From: Hydrogenophaga crocea
Lineage (GTDB): Bacteria; Pseudomonadota; Gammaproteobacteria; Burkholderiales; Burkholderiaceae_C
Direction: 5' to 3'
DNA length: 64,000 nt
NCBI RefSeq assembly: GCF_011388215.1
Contig: NZ_CP049989.1
Coordinates: 1,674,001-1,738,000 of the forward strand
The notes beneath the pieces are model-generated. The model was given only the letters and a program-made list of their open reading frames with translations. It made no database searches and was not told the origin of the DNA. The position numbers and the translations under genes were made by a program. Shown piece by piece: positions 1-8,057 of this stretch (positions are counted from its first letter, which is position 1; each line of letters starts with the position of its first letter).

Positions 1-40
1 ACATCCGCTGAGCCGTCCGCCGGGTCGGTTTCCGGCCTTC

Positions 41-66
41 GTATAAACCGTTTATACGGTTTATAC
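41..66 (+). promoter_or_regulatory. Triple GTATAAAC repeat, putative autoregulatory operator/promoter
   Basis: Three copies of one 8-mer lie within 26 bp: GTATAAAC at 41-48, its reverse complement GTTTATAC at 50-57, and GTTTATAC again at 59-66. Positions 41-49 and 58-66 are also perfect inverted repeats. It is an AT-rich island in very GC-rich DNA, 31 bp before the start of a ribbon-helix-helix-like gene, and its right end contains a -10-like TATACT (62-67). Inference: operator overlapping the promoter, bound by the downstream protein, since this fold typically binds short repeated half-sites cooperatively. Confidence 0.6.
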
Positions 67-97
67 TGCGCGCCCCTGCAACTGCCCGGAGTGCCGC

Positions 98-526
98 ATG
101 GCCCATGCCGTCGACAAGAACGCCGCCAAGAAGCCCAAGCTGGTGCGCGACAGCTTCACCATTCCCAAGAACGAGTTCGCCGCCATCGATGCGCTCAAGG
201 CGCGCGCGATCTCGCTCGGCCTGAGCGTGAAGAAAAGCGAGCTGCTGCGCGCCGGCCTGATGGTGCTGCAAGGCCTGAACGACGCGGCTTACAAGGCGGC
301 CCTGGCGGCCGTGCCCACGCTCAAGACCGGCCGCCCGGCGAGCGAGAAGCCGGCCAAAGCCGAGCCGGCGAAAAAGAAGGCGGCGGTGAAACCCGCGGCC
401 AAGCCCGCCACCCAGCCTGCGGCCCAGCCCGCCGCGAAACCCGCCGCGAAACCCGCTGCGAAACCCGCTGCAAAGGCGTCCAAGCCCGCGCCCCGGAAAG
501 CCGCCGCGCCGCGCAAGGCAGCCTGA
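98..526 (+). CDS. Ribbon-helix-helix-like DNA-binding protein with Lys/Ala/Pro-rich tail
   Basis: A 142-residue protein of two parts. Residues about 15-60 read as strand (RDSFTIP), helix (EFAAIDALKARA) and helix (KKSELLRAGLMVL), the order expected of a ribbon-helix-helix DNA-binding fold. Residues about 75-142 are a disordered, strongly basic tail built of PAAK-type repeats, like histone H1-type or nucleoid-associated proteins. Such two-part proteins occur in Burkholderiales but I know no assigned function. The gene is monocistronic, ends 4 bp from the convergent sixA stop, and sits behind a triple 8-bp repeat that may be its own operator. The ATG at 98 is the first start after that operator. 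It could be a regulator with non-specific DNA affinity or a nucleoid protein. Confidence 0.7.
   Translation: MAHAVDKNAAKKPKLVRDSFTIPKNEFAAIDALKARAISLGLSVKKSELLRAGLMVLQGLNDAAYKAALAAVPTLKTGRPASEKPAKAEPAKKKAAVKPAAKPATQPAAQPAAKPAAKPAAKPAAKASKPAPRKAAAPRKAA
404..475 (+). repeat. In-gene tandem 12-bp repeat encoding PAAK/PATQ units
   Basis: Four near-identical 12-mers (CCCGCCGCGAAA and one- or two-base variants) run from 428 to 475, preceded by two more diverged units from 404. They encode the PAAK repeats of the basic tail. Units are in frame, so slippage would change tail length without a frameshift. Confidence 0.75.
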
Positions 527-530
527 GCCT

Positions 531-1028
531 TCAGAGCATCTCGGGGGTCTGCACCGTGACGATCACGGTCTGCCCCTGCCCGGCGCGCTCGCGGTGGCGC
601 AGCCACCAGACCGCACCCTTCTTCACCGAACACTCGGCCTGCGACAGCGACAGCAGCCGCGCGATCACGCGGCCCAGCGTGGGCTGATGGCCCACCACCA
701 CCACGGGCGAGCGCCCCGCGGGCCATTGCACCAGCGACAGCAGCGCCTCGGCCCCGGCCTCGGGCGCGATCGCCTCGCTGGTCTTGAAGCGCCGTCCCAG
801 GGCCAGCGCGGTCTGCTCGCAGCGCGTGGCCGGGCTGCACCAGATGCGCGCGCCTTCGGGCAGTTGCCGGTCGAGCCAGGCACCGATGCGCGCCGCCTGT
901 TTCTCGCCCCGCGCGGTGAGGCGGCGCGCGAGGTCCTGGGCGTCGCCAGGCTGGCCGTTGGCCGGGTCGGGGTGCTCCTGGGCCTCGGCGTGGCGCCACA
1001 GGATCAGGTCGGTCCCGCGCGCCGGCAT
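531..1028 (-). CDS. sixA: SixA-type histidine phosphatase
   Basis: A 165-residue member of the histidine phosphatase (phosphoglycerate mutase-like) superfamily. The catalytic RHAEA motif is at residues 12-16 (His13 would be the phospho-acceptor) and the second active-site His lies in VGHQPTLG near residue 125. SixA proteins dephosphorylate phosphohistidine on phosphotransfer proteins, for example of the nitrogen PTS; the target here is unknown. The ATG at 1028 is preferred because GAGG precedes it; an ATG at 1052 overlaps the ppk stop and lacks a ribosome-binding site. It follows ppk1 by 7 bp on the same strand and is probably cotranscribed. The short single-domain length separates it from cofactor-dependent mutases. 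Confidence 0.85.
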   Translation of the reverse strand: MPARGTDLILWRHAEAQEHPDPANGQPGDAQDLARRLTARGEKQAARIGAWLDRQLPEGARIWCSPATRCEQTALALGRRFKTSEAIAPEAGAEALLSLVQWPAGRSPVVVVGHQPTLGRVIARLLSLSQAECSVKKGAVWWLRHRERAGQGQTVIVTVQTPEML

Positions 1029-1035
1029 GTCGGCC

Positions 1036-3111
1036 TCATCCCTTGTGGCCATAGCGGTGCATCAGGCTGCTTTGCGCCGATTGCGCGTGCGTGCGGCCGC
1101 GCCCGCCCGCCGCTCCCGCGGGCACGTAGCGGCCGTCGGGCTGCAGCAGCCAGGCATCGCGCGTGTCCTGCAGGTAGGCGATCAGGCATTCGTCGATCAC
1201 CCGCTGGCGCAGCGCCGGGTCGGTCACGGGCCAGGCGAGCTCCACGCGCCGCAGCATGTTGCGATTCATCCAGTCGGCGCTCGACAGCCAGACCTCTTCG
1301 TTCGCGCCGACCCGGAAATGGAACACGCGCGAGTGTTCGAGCAGGCGGCCGATCACCGAGCGCACGCGCACGTTGTCGGTGAAGCCCGGTACGCCCGCGG
1401 GCAGCACGCAGGCGCCGCGCACGATCAGGTCGATCTTCACGCCCTGCTGCGAGGCCGCGGCCAGGGCGCGCGCGAGCGCTTCGTCGGTGAGCGCGTTCAT
1501 CTTGAGCGTCACGCGCGCCTCCTCGCCGCGCGCGGCCGCCTCGCCCGCGGCGGCGAGCTTGTCGAGCAGGGCCTTGTGCAGCAGGAACGGCGCCATCAGC
1601 GCCTGGTTGAGCCGGCCCAGCCGGTTCTGGCTCGCCAGGTGCAGGAAGATCTGGTCGACGTCGGCGGTGAGCGTTTCGTCGGCCGTGAGCATGCTGAGGT
1701 CGGTGTAGACGCGCGCCGTGCCCGGGTTGTAGTTGCCGGTGGACAGGTGCGCGTAGCGGCGCAGGCCCGTGGCCTCGCGGCGCGTGATGAGCAGCATCTT
1801 GGCGTGGGTCTTCAGGCCCACCACGCCATAGACCACCTGCGCCCCCACGGACTCGAGCCGCTCGGCGTAGTTGATGTTGGCCTCTTCGTCGAAGCGGGCC
1901 TTGAGTTCGACCACCGCGGTCACTTCCTTGCCGCGGCGCACGGCCTCGCGCAGCAGGTCCATGAGCTCGCTCTTGGCGCCGGTGCGGTAGATGGTCTGCT
2001 TGATCGCGAGCACGTCCGGGTCTTCGACCGCTTCGCGCAGGAAGGACAGCACCGCGTCGAAGCTCTCGTAGGGCTGGTGGATCAGCACGTCGCCCTGCTG
2101 CAGCCGCTCGAAGAACGACTGCCCCGGCGTGAGCTGCTGGGGCCAGCCCGGCAGGTAGGGCTCGAAGCGCAGCTCGGGCGCGTCGATCTTGTCGATGAGC
2201 TGGTTGAGCCGCACCAGGTTGACCGGGCCGGGCACGCGGTACAGGCTGGCCTCGGGCAGGCCGAACTGCTCGAGCAGGAAGTCGGACAGGAATTCGGATG
2301 CACCGGCCGACACCTCGAGCCGCAGCGCCTGGCCGTAATGGCGCTGCTGCAGCCCCTTGCGCAGCGCGGTGCGCAGGTTCTTCACCTCTTCCTCGTCCAC
2401 CGCGAGGTCCGAATGGCGCGTGACGCGGAACTGCGAGAACTCGGTGACCTGGCGGCCCGGGAACAGGTCGCCCAGGTGGGTGCGGATCAGGCTGGAGATG
2501 GACACGAAGTGCACCTGCCGCGAGCCCTTGACCGAGGGCAGCCGGAAGAAGCGCGGCAGGATGCGCGGCACCTTCACGATCGCGATTTCGTTCTCGCGGC
2601 CGAAGGCGTCCTTGCCCGAGAGCCGCACGATGAAGTTGAGCGACTTGTTGGCCACCTGCGGGAACGGGTGCGCAGGGTCCAGGCCCACGGGCATGAGCAG
2701 CGGTTGCACCTCGTTGACGAAGATCTCGCGCACGTGGCGGCGCTGGCGTGAATTGCGCTCGCTGTGCGCCACGATCTTGATGCCCTTCTTCTCGAGCGCG
2801 GGCAGCACCTCGTCGTTGTAGATCGCGTACTGCTGGGACACGAGTTCGTGCACGCGGGCCGACAGGGCCTGGAAGGTCTCGGCGGTGTAGAGGCCGCGGG
2901 TCTCGTTGATGCGCGCGGCCGCGAGCTGCGGCGCCATGCGCACCTCGAAGAACTCGTCGAGGTTGCTCGAGACGATGCTCAGGTAGCGCAGGCGCTCGAG
3001 CACGGGCACGTCGGTGCGACGCGCCCAGTCCATCACGCGCTCGTTGAAGGCAAGGATGCTGAGGTCGCGGTCGAGCAGCGGGAACCTGGGGGCATTCGGG
3101 TGGCCGGTCAT
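1036..3111 (-). CDS. ppk1: Polyphosphate kinase 1
   Basis: A 691-residue protein of normal Ppk1 length, reversibly polymerising the gamma-phosphate of ATP into polyphosphate. The N-terminal domain begins at FPLLDRDLSILAFNERV (residues 10-26), with SSNLDEFFEVR at 48-58. The autophosphorylated histidine lies in GLKTHAKML (His436, matching His435 of the E. coli enzyme), followed by HLSTGNYN with the usual PLD-like architecture. The chosen ATG gives a 4-bp ATGA overlap with the stop of the upstream glycosyltransferase, indicating translational coupling; a reading frame does continue further upstream but is only shadow coding. No exopolyphosphatase gene is adjacent. Confidence 0.95.
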   Translation of the reverse strand: MTGHPNAPRFPLLDRDLSILAFNERVMDWARRTDVPVLERLRYLSIVSSNLDEFFEVRMAPQLAAARINETRGLYTAETFQALSARVHELVSQQYAIYNDEVLPALEKKGIKIVAHSERNSRQRRHVREIFVNEVQPLLMPVGLDPAHPFPQVANKSLNFIVRLSGKDAFGRENEIAIVKVPRILPRFFRLPSVKGSRQVHFVSISSLIRTHLGDLFPGRQVTEFSQFRVTRHSDLAVDEEEVKNLRTALRKGLQQRHYGQALRLEVSAGASEFLSDFLLEQFGLPEASLYRVPGPVNLVRLNQLIDKIDAPELRFEPYLPGWPQQLTPGQSFFERLQQGDVLIHQPYESFDAVLSFLREAVEDPDVLAIKQTIYRTGAKSELMDLLREAVRRGKEVTAVVELKARFDEEANINYAERLESVGAQVVYGVVGLKTHAKMLLITRREATGLRRYAHLSTGNYNPGTARVYTDLSMLTADETLTADVDQIFLHLASQNRLGRLNQALMAPFLLHKALLDKLAAAGEAAARGEEARVTLKMNALTDEALARALAAASQQGVKIDLIVRGACVLPAGVPGFTDNVRVRSVIGRLLEHSRVFHFRVGANEEVWLSSADWMNRNMLRRVELAWPVTDPALRQRVIDECLIAYLQDTRDAWLLQPDGRYVPAGAAGGRGRTHAQSAQSSLMHRYGHKG

Positions 3112-4181
3112 GCCTGCATTATCTTGAAAGGTGTGGCCGCGGCAGTCGCGTCGGTGCGCCGATCGAGCCGGTGCAGTTCGTGCACGAAACGCTCGGCCGC
3201 GCGCGGCCACGCGAAGCGCAGCGCACCGGCGCGCGCCTCGTGGCGGCCGATGCGCAGCGCCTCGTGCCAGGCCTCGCGCAGGTCGTCGTGCAGGGCGGCG
3301 GCGCGGGTCTGGCCGATGAGCTGCAGCAGCACCTCGGTGGGATAGGCCGCGACCGGTGTGCCACAGGCCAGCGCTTCGAGCACGGTGGCCGGCGGTTCTT
3401 CGCCGCGCCCGGGGTGCACCAGCACGTCGGCCGAGGCGTACACCGCGGCCAGCGCGGCGCGCGGCAAAAAGCCCAGCCAGTGCACGTTGGGGTAGCGCTG
3501 GCGCAGGGCCGGCTGGTCGGGGCCGGCGCCGCAGACCAGCTTGCAGCCCGGCACGTCCAGGCGCAGAAAGTCTTCGACCCGCTGGTCCAGCGCGACGGCG
3601 CCCACGTACAGGCTCACCGGGTGTGCGAGCGGGCCCAGCGGTCCGTGCGGCTGCCGGCTGGACGTGCCGCGCGCCGGCGCGAACAGGCGCGTGTCCACGC
3701 CCGCCACCCAGGCGCGCGCCTGCGCCAGCCCGGCCGCCTGCAGCGCGTCGGCCTGGGCCTGGCTGCCCGCGAGCACGCGTTGCGCCGGCCGGTGGAAATG
3801 GCGCAGCAGGGCCGCGGTCCAGGGCGCCGGCAGCCGCAGGCCGCGCCGCAGGCGCTGTGGCAGCCGCAGCCACCACGCGCTGGTGAAGCCCCAGCCCTGC
3901 GCCAGACAGATGCGGCGCGCGGCCCAGCCCAGCGGCCCCTCGGTGGCGATGTGGATGGCGTCGGGCGCGGCCTCGCGCATCAGGCGCAGCAACGCCCGGC
4001 CCGGCAGCAGCGCGAGGTCCATGCCCAGCCAGCCCGGGCCGGCGCGGTGGCGGAACAGGCCCGGGTGCAGCACCTGCGGCTCGTGGCCGTCGGCCTGCAA
4101 CTGGCGCACCAGCTCGGTCAGCGCCATGACCAGGCCGTGCGTGTGGGGCGTCCAGGCGTCGGTGACGATCAGGATCTTCAT
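3108..4181 (-). CDS. GT4-type glycosyltransferase
   Basis: A 357-residue GT-B fold glycosyltransferase, family 4/1 type. It starts MKILIVTDAWTPHTHG, the usual N-terminal Rossmann strand and GxxxxL acceptor loop. The C-terminal donor half has SLYVGAVALDQRVEDFL (a variant of the YVGR motif), LGFLPRAALAAVYASADV and VHPGRGEEPPATVLEALACGTPV (the EX7E-like region). The donor sugar and acceptor cannot be told. The ATG at 4181 has GGGGGTGG just upstream and is preferred to the in-frame GTG at 4187. It lies 14 bp after the phosphoesterase gene and overlaps ppk1 by 4 bp, in a run that looks dedicated to lipid or envelope modification. Confidence 0.85.
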   Translation of the reverse strand: MKILIVTDAWTPHTHGLVMALTELVRQLQADGHEPQVLHPGLFRHRAGPGWLGMDLALLPGRALLRLMREAAPDAIHIATEGPLGWAARRICLAQGWGFTSAWWLRLPQRLRRGLRLPAPWTAALLRHFHRPAQRVLAGSQAQADALQAAGLAQARAWVAGVDTRLFAPARGTSSRQPHGPLGPLAHPVSLYVGAVALDQRVEDFLRLDVPGCKLVCGAGPDQPALRQRYPNVHWLGFLPRAALAAVYASADVLVHPGRGEEPPATVLEALACGTPVAAYPTEVLLQLIGQTRAAALHDDLREAWHEALRIGRHEARAGALRFAWPRAAERFVHELHRLDRRTDATAAATPFKIMQA

Positions 4182-4195
4182 CGCCACCCCCGCGC

Positions 4196-5116
4196 TCAGG
4201 CGCTCATTTCCGGCAGCCCTTGCGCCCCGGCCGGGGCCAGCAGGCCGGGCAAGGCGCCGGGCGCCCAGTGCACCAGTTCGAGCCGGCCGTCGAGGTGCTC
4301 GACCAGGGCCGACAGGCTCTCCACCCAGTCGCCGTCATTGCAGTACAGCGTGCCGTCGATGGTGCGCATCTCGGGCCGGTGGATGTGGCCGCAGACCACA
4401 CCCTGGTAGCCGCGCGAGCGCGCTTCGGCGGCCACGGCGCGCTCGAAGTCCATCACGTAGTTCAGCGCCTTCTTCACCTTGTGCTTGAGGTACTGCGACA
4501 GCGACCAGTACGGCAGGCCCATGCGGGCGCGCAGCGAATTGAGGTGGCGGTTCATGCGCAGCAGGAACTCGTAGGCGTTGTCGCCCAGGTAGGCCAGCCA
4601 CTTGGCGCACTGGATCACGCCGTCGAAGTGGTCGCCGTGCACCACCCAGAGCCGGCGGCCGTCGGCCGTGACGTGCACCGCCTCGTTCGCGACTTCGATG
4701 CCGCCGAAGTGGTGGCCGTCGAACTGGCGCGCGAATTCGTCGTGGTTGCCCGGCACGAACACCACGCGGCAGCCCTTGCGCGAGCGCCGCAGCAGCTTCT
4801 GCACCACGTCGTTGTGGGCCTGCGGCCAGAACCATTTGCGGCGCAGTTGCCAGCCATCGATGATGTCGCCGACCAGGTACAGCGTTTCGCTCGGGTGCTG
4901 CTTGAGGAACTCGAGCAGTTCCACGGCCTGGCAGCCCGCGGTGCCCAGGTGCAGGTCCGAAATGAACACGGCCCGGTAGCGCGCACGCTCCGGGCCGTCG
5001 GGGGTGCCGTCGTCGGCGTCGGCGTCGATGGCCAGGGGCACCGGCGCGGCCGGCGTGCCCTCGCGCAGGCTGGCACGCGCCGCCCAGCCGCCCATCAGGT
5101 CGAAGGCCGAGCGCAT
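4196..5116 (-). CDS. LpxH-like calcineurin-fold phosphoesterase
   Basis: A 306-residue metallophosphoesterase related to UDP-2,3-diacylglucosamine pyrophosphatase. All dimetal motifs are visible: ISDLHLG near residue 51, GDIIDG near 82, GNHDEF near 119, VVHGDHFD near 153 and GHIHRPE near 240. It is longer than classical LpxH (about 240 residues), with an extra N-terminal stretch of about 45 residues. Its start ATG shares one base with the stop of the upstream acyltransferase gene (TGATG). Family members of this longer type often sit beside a glycosyltransferase, as here, so its substrate may be a different sugar-nucleotide lipid than lipid X. It may therefore not be the housekeeping LpxH. Confidence 0.85.
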   Translation of the reverse strand: MRSAFDLMGGWAARASLREGTPAAPVPLAIDADADDGTPDGPERARYRAVFISDLHLGTAGCQAVELLEFLKQHPSETLYLVGDIIDGWQLRRKWFWPQAHNDVVQKLLRRSRKGCRVVFVPGNHDEFARQFDGHHFGGIEVANEAVHVTADGRRLWVVHGDHFDGVIQCAKWLAYLGDNAYEFLLRMNRHLNSLRARMGLPYWSLSQYLKHKVKKALNYVMDFERAVAAEARSRGYQGVVCGHIHRPEMRTIDGTLYCNDGDWVESLSALVEHLDGRLELVHWAPGALPGLLAPAGAQGLPEMSA

Positions 5117-5901
5117 CAGCCGCCCCCCAGCAGGTGGTTGCGGTGGCGCGGCGCGAGGTCTTGCAGGCGCATCACCAGCGGCAGGTCGGCGACGTTGAAG
5201 TCCGGGTCCCAGGCGGGCGGGCCCATCACCTTCGCGCCGAGCCGCAGATAGCCCTTGACCAGCGCCGGGGGCTGCACGCCAGGCGCGGGGTCGATGCGGT
5301 CGATCGGCAGCGGCAGGCGCGGTCGCACCTGCCAGTCGATCGGGGCCAGCGTGTCCTGGCGCAGGCGCTGCCACAGGCCCGCGGCGTAGCGGCCGTCCTG
5401 GTGCATGGGCACGCTCGCGCAACCGATCATCACGTCGAGCCCGTTGCGCTGCATGAAGCCGCTGAGCGCGCTCCACAGCGCGAGGATCACGCCGCCCGTG
5501 CGGTGATCGGGGTGCACGCAGCTGCGGCCCAGCTCGACCATGCGATCGCGCACCTGGCGCAGCCGCGTGAGGTCGAACTCGGTGTCGCTGTAGGTGCTGC
5601 CCACGCGGCGCGCCTGCGCGGGGGTGAGCACGCGGTAGGTGCCGATGACGTCGTCGCTGCCGGCCTGGGTGACCAGCAGGTGCTCGCAGTAGTCGTCGAA
5701 CAGGTCGATGTCGTGGCCGGGCAGCGGGCTGCGCAGGCGCGCGCCCATCTCGCCCGCGAACACCGCGTGGCGCAGGCGCTGGGCCGCGCGCACTTCGTCG
5801 AGGTGGCGGGCCCACCGCACCGACCAGGGGGCAGCGGCCGTTGCGGGTACCGGCGTTGTCAGGGGCCGGTGGTGAAGGTGCAGCATGGGGAAGGTGTCCA
5901 T
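5116..5901 (-). CDS. OlsB-like N-acyltransferase (hemolysin-like GNAT)
   Basis: A 261-residue protein of the GNAT-related OlsB/hemolysin-like family, which transfers 3-hydroxyacyl groups from acyl carrier protein to an amine such as ornithine. Visible family landmarks are QRLRHAVFAGEMGAR (residues about 41-55), DLFDDYCEHLLV, VIGTYRVL, VELGRSCVHPDHR (acyl-carrier binding loop) and GCASVPMH. No olsA-like O-acyltransferase lies next to it, so ornithine-lipid synthesis is only an inference. The ATG at 5901 has GAAAGG close upstream. First gene of the run continuing into the LpxH-like, glycosyltransferase, ppk1 and sixA genes, all nearly or actually overlapping. Confidence 0.8.
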   Translation of the reverse strand: MDTFPMLHLHHRPLTTPVPATAAAPWSVRWARHLDEVRAAQRLRHAVFAGEMGARLRSPLPGHDIDLFDDYCEHLLVTQAGSDDVIGTYRVLTPAQARRVGSTYSDTEFDLTRLRQVRDRMVELGRSCVHPDHRTGGVILALWSALSGFMQRNGLDVMIGCASVPMHQDGRYAAGLWQRLRQDTLAPIDWQVRPRLPLPIDRIDPAPGVQPPALVKGYLRLGAKVMGPPAWDPDFNVADLPLVMRLQDLAPRHRNHLLGGG

Positions 5902-6009
5902 GGCCTTTCATGCTCGGCGCCGGCCATGACCGGCCCGTGGCCACGGCATGAAGCTTTGATGACACGCGGCGCTCCCGCCACGGCGCACGCGCCTGACACA
6001 ATGCGGCCC

Positions 6010-6540
6010 GTGACCACGCCACTGACCCTTTTGCCCCACCCGCTGTCACCGCTGATCCCGCTGCTGCTGACGGTGGAATGCCGGCCCGAGCCGCGCGAGC
6101 TGGTGCTGCATTACCGGCTGCGCGGCGACATGCGCCTGCTGCGCTGGCCGGCACCGCCCGGCGGCCGCGCCGACGGCCTGTGGCAGCACACCTGCTTCGA
6201 GGCCTTTGTCGCCGCCGAGGGGGTGTCCGCGTACCACGAGTTCAACTTCGCGCCTTCGGGCCAGTGGGCGCACTACGCCTTTCGCGCCGAACGCGAACGC
6301 GACAGCGACCCCGACGCCGCCCCGCCGCCCCTGATCGACCGCCAGGACCAGGCCGACGGGATGGACCTGATCGCGGTGATCGACCGCCGCGCCCTGCCCC
6401 ACGGCCCCTGGCAGATCGGGCTGAGCGCCGTGCTCGAAGACACGCTCGGCCGCCTCGCGCACCTGGCGCTGCGCCACCCCGGGGACAAACCCGATTTCCA
6501 CAACCGCGCGGGCTGGACCTTGCACCTGCCCGCGGGCTGA
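6010..6540 (+). CDS. DOMON-like domain protein of unknown function
   Basis: A 176-residue soluble protein with conserved segments DGLWQHTCFEAFV, YHEFNFAPSGQWAHYAF and HPGDKPDFHNRAGW, which I recognise from the DOMON-like family of hypothetical proteins in proteobacteria, sometimes found near NamZ (DUF1343) genes as here. No function is assigned to this subgroup. No signal peptide is seen. A -10-like CACAAT at 5997-6002 ends 7 nt before the GTG at 6010, so the mRNA may be leaderless; an ATG at 6001 is the alternative start but lies inside that hexamer. The namZ gene follows after 21 bp. Confidence 0.75.
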   Translation: MTTPLTLLPHPLSPLIPLLLTVECRPEPRELVLHYRLRGDMRLLRWPAPPGGRADGLWQHTCFEAFVAAEGVSAYHEFNFAPSGQWAHYAFRAERERDSDPDAAPPPLIDRQDQADGMDLIAVIDRRALPHGPWQIGLSAVLEDTLGRLAHLALRHPGDKPDFHNRAGWTLHLPAG

Positions 6541-6561
6541 CCCTTGCCGCCCACAGAACCC

Positions 6562-7767
6562 ATGCAGATCGGACTCGAACGACTGGTGGCCGATGCCACC
6601 CTGCGCGCCCCCCTCGCGGGCCGGCGCGTGGCCCTGCTCGCCCACCCCGCCTCGGTCACGCGCGGCCTCACGCACGCGCTGGACGCGCTCGCGGCCCTGC
6701 CCGAGGTGAAGCTCAGCGCGGCCTTCGGCCCGCAGCACGGCCTGCGCGGCGACAAGCAGGACAACATGGTGGAGTCGCCCGACTTCACCGACCCGCGGCT
6801 GGGCATTCCGGTGTTCAGCCTGTATGGCGAGGTGCGCCGGCCCACCGACGCCATGATGGACAGCTTCGACGTGCTGCTGGTGGACCTGCAGGACCTGGGC
6901 TGCCGCATCTACACCTTCATCACCACGCTGCGCTACGTGCTCGAAGCGGCCGCGAAGCATGGCAAAGCGGTCTGGGTGCTCGACCGCCCCAACCCCGCGG
7001 GCCGCCCGGTCGAGGGTTTCACGCTGCGCGAGGGCTGGGAAAGCTTCGTGGGCGCGGGCCCCATGCCCATGCGCCACGGCCTGACCATGGGCGAGCTCGG
7101 CCACTGGTTCGTGGCCACGCTGGGGCTGGACCTGGACTACCGCGTGATCCCCATGCAGGGCTGGCAGCCCGAGGCCGCGCCCGGCTTCGGCTGGCCGCTG
7201 GGCGAGCGCAGCTGGGTCAACCCGAGCCCCAACGCCCCCAACCTCTCCATGGCGCGCGCTTACGCGGGCACGGTGATGCTCGAAGGCACCACGCTCAGCG
7301 AAGGCCGTGGCACCACGCGCCCGCTCGAGCTGTTCGGCGCGCCCGACCTCGACATCCCACGCCTGCTGCGCGACATGCACGCGCTGGCCCCGCAATGGCT
7401 GCGCGGCTGCGTGCTGCGCGAATGCTGGTTCGAGCCCACCTTCCACAAGCACGTGGGCCGGCTCTGCGCGGGCGTGCAGATCCACGTCGAAGACCCGGTG
7501 CACTACGACCACGCGGCCTTCCAGCCCTGGCGGCTGCAGACCCTGGCCTTCCGCGCCATCCGCCTGCAACAGCCCGACTACCCGCTGTGGCGCGACTTCC
7601 CCTACGAGTACGAGCGCGACCGGCTGGCGATCGACCTCATCAACGGCAGCCCGCTGCTGCGCGAGTGGGTGGACGACGTGCAGGCCGCGCCCGAAGACTT
7701 CGACCAGGCCGTGCGCGCAGACGAAACCGCCTGGCTGGAAGCGCGCCGGCCGCACCTGCTCTACTGA
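6562..7767 (+). CDS. namZ: NamZ-type exo-beta-N-acetylmuramidase (DUF1343)
   Basis: A 401-residue DUF1343 protein. Members of this family (NamZ, glycoside hydrolase family 171) release N-acetylmuramic acid from the non-reducing end of peptidoglycan fragments. Family segments seen are VALLAHPASVT, FGPQHGLRG, PVFSLYGE, DVLLVDLQDLGCRIYTFI, VLDRPNPAG and EGTTLSEGRGTT. No signal peptide is present, suggesting a cytoplasmic role in cell-wall recycling. The ATG at 6562 is preferred; a TTG at 6544 would add six residues. It shares the strand with the DOMON-like gene 21 bp upstream and converges on the acetyltransferase remnant. Confidence 0.85.
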   Translation: MQIGLERLVADATLRAPLAGRRVALLAHPASVTRGLTHALDALAALPEVKLSAAFGPQHGLRGDKQDNMVESPDFTDPRLGIPVFSLYGEVRRPTDAMMDSFDVLLVDLQDLGCRIYTFITTLRYVLEAAAKHGKAVWVLDRPNPAGRPVEGFTLREGWESFVGAGPMPMRHGLTMGELGHWFVATLGLDLDYRVIPMQGWQPEAAPGFGWPLGERSWVNPSPNAPNLSMARAYAGTVMLEGTTLSEGRGTTRPLELFGAPDLDIPRLLRDMHALAPQWLRGCVLRECWFEPTFHKHVGRLCAGVQIHVEDPVHYDHAAFQPWRLQTLAFRAIRLQQPDYPLWRDFPYEYERDRLAIDLINGSPLLREWVDDVQAAPEDFDQAVRADETAWLEARRPHLLY

Positions 7768-7794
7768 GCCGAGGCGCGGCGGCCGGGCCTCGGC

Positions 7795-8057
7795 TCAGAG
7801 CCACTTCTGCAGGAACTGGGCGGTGCCCATGGCCGGATCGAGCCGGTAACCCGCGAAGCCGATGCGCTCGTAGAGCCGCATCGCCGGCCGGTTGCCCGAG
7901 AGCACCTCGAGCGTGAGCTTGCACGCGCCGCGCCGGCGCGCCTCCTGCTCGACCGCGCGCAGCATCTGTTCGGCAATGCCGCGGCCGCGGTGGCTCGCGA
8001 GCACGGCCACGTCGTGCACGTTCACCAGCGGCCGGCCTTTGGAGGTGGAGAAGCCTA

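Noticed and set aside
428..475. Short tandem repeats as a possible CRISPR
   Set aside because: The units are contiguous 12-mers in coding frame without spacers; they encode the PAAK tail.
1029..1052. Longer sixA start at 1052
   Set aside because: It overlaps the ppk1 stop region and lacks a ribosome-binding site, while the ATG at 1028 has GAGG upstream.
784..2751. Long open frame on the plus strand opposite ppk1
   Set aside because: It is antisense to a complete, well-conserved gene, has GC-rich shadow composition (Arg/Ala/His/Gln-rich) and no family resemblance. Similar antisense frames occur opposite ftsH, infB, nusA, prlC and the decarboxylase gene.
3112..3876. N-terminal extension of ppk1 by about 255 residues
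   Set aside because: The extra residues are a shadow of the glycosyltransferase gene; the ATG at 3111 starts at family length and overlaps the upstream stop by ATGA.
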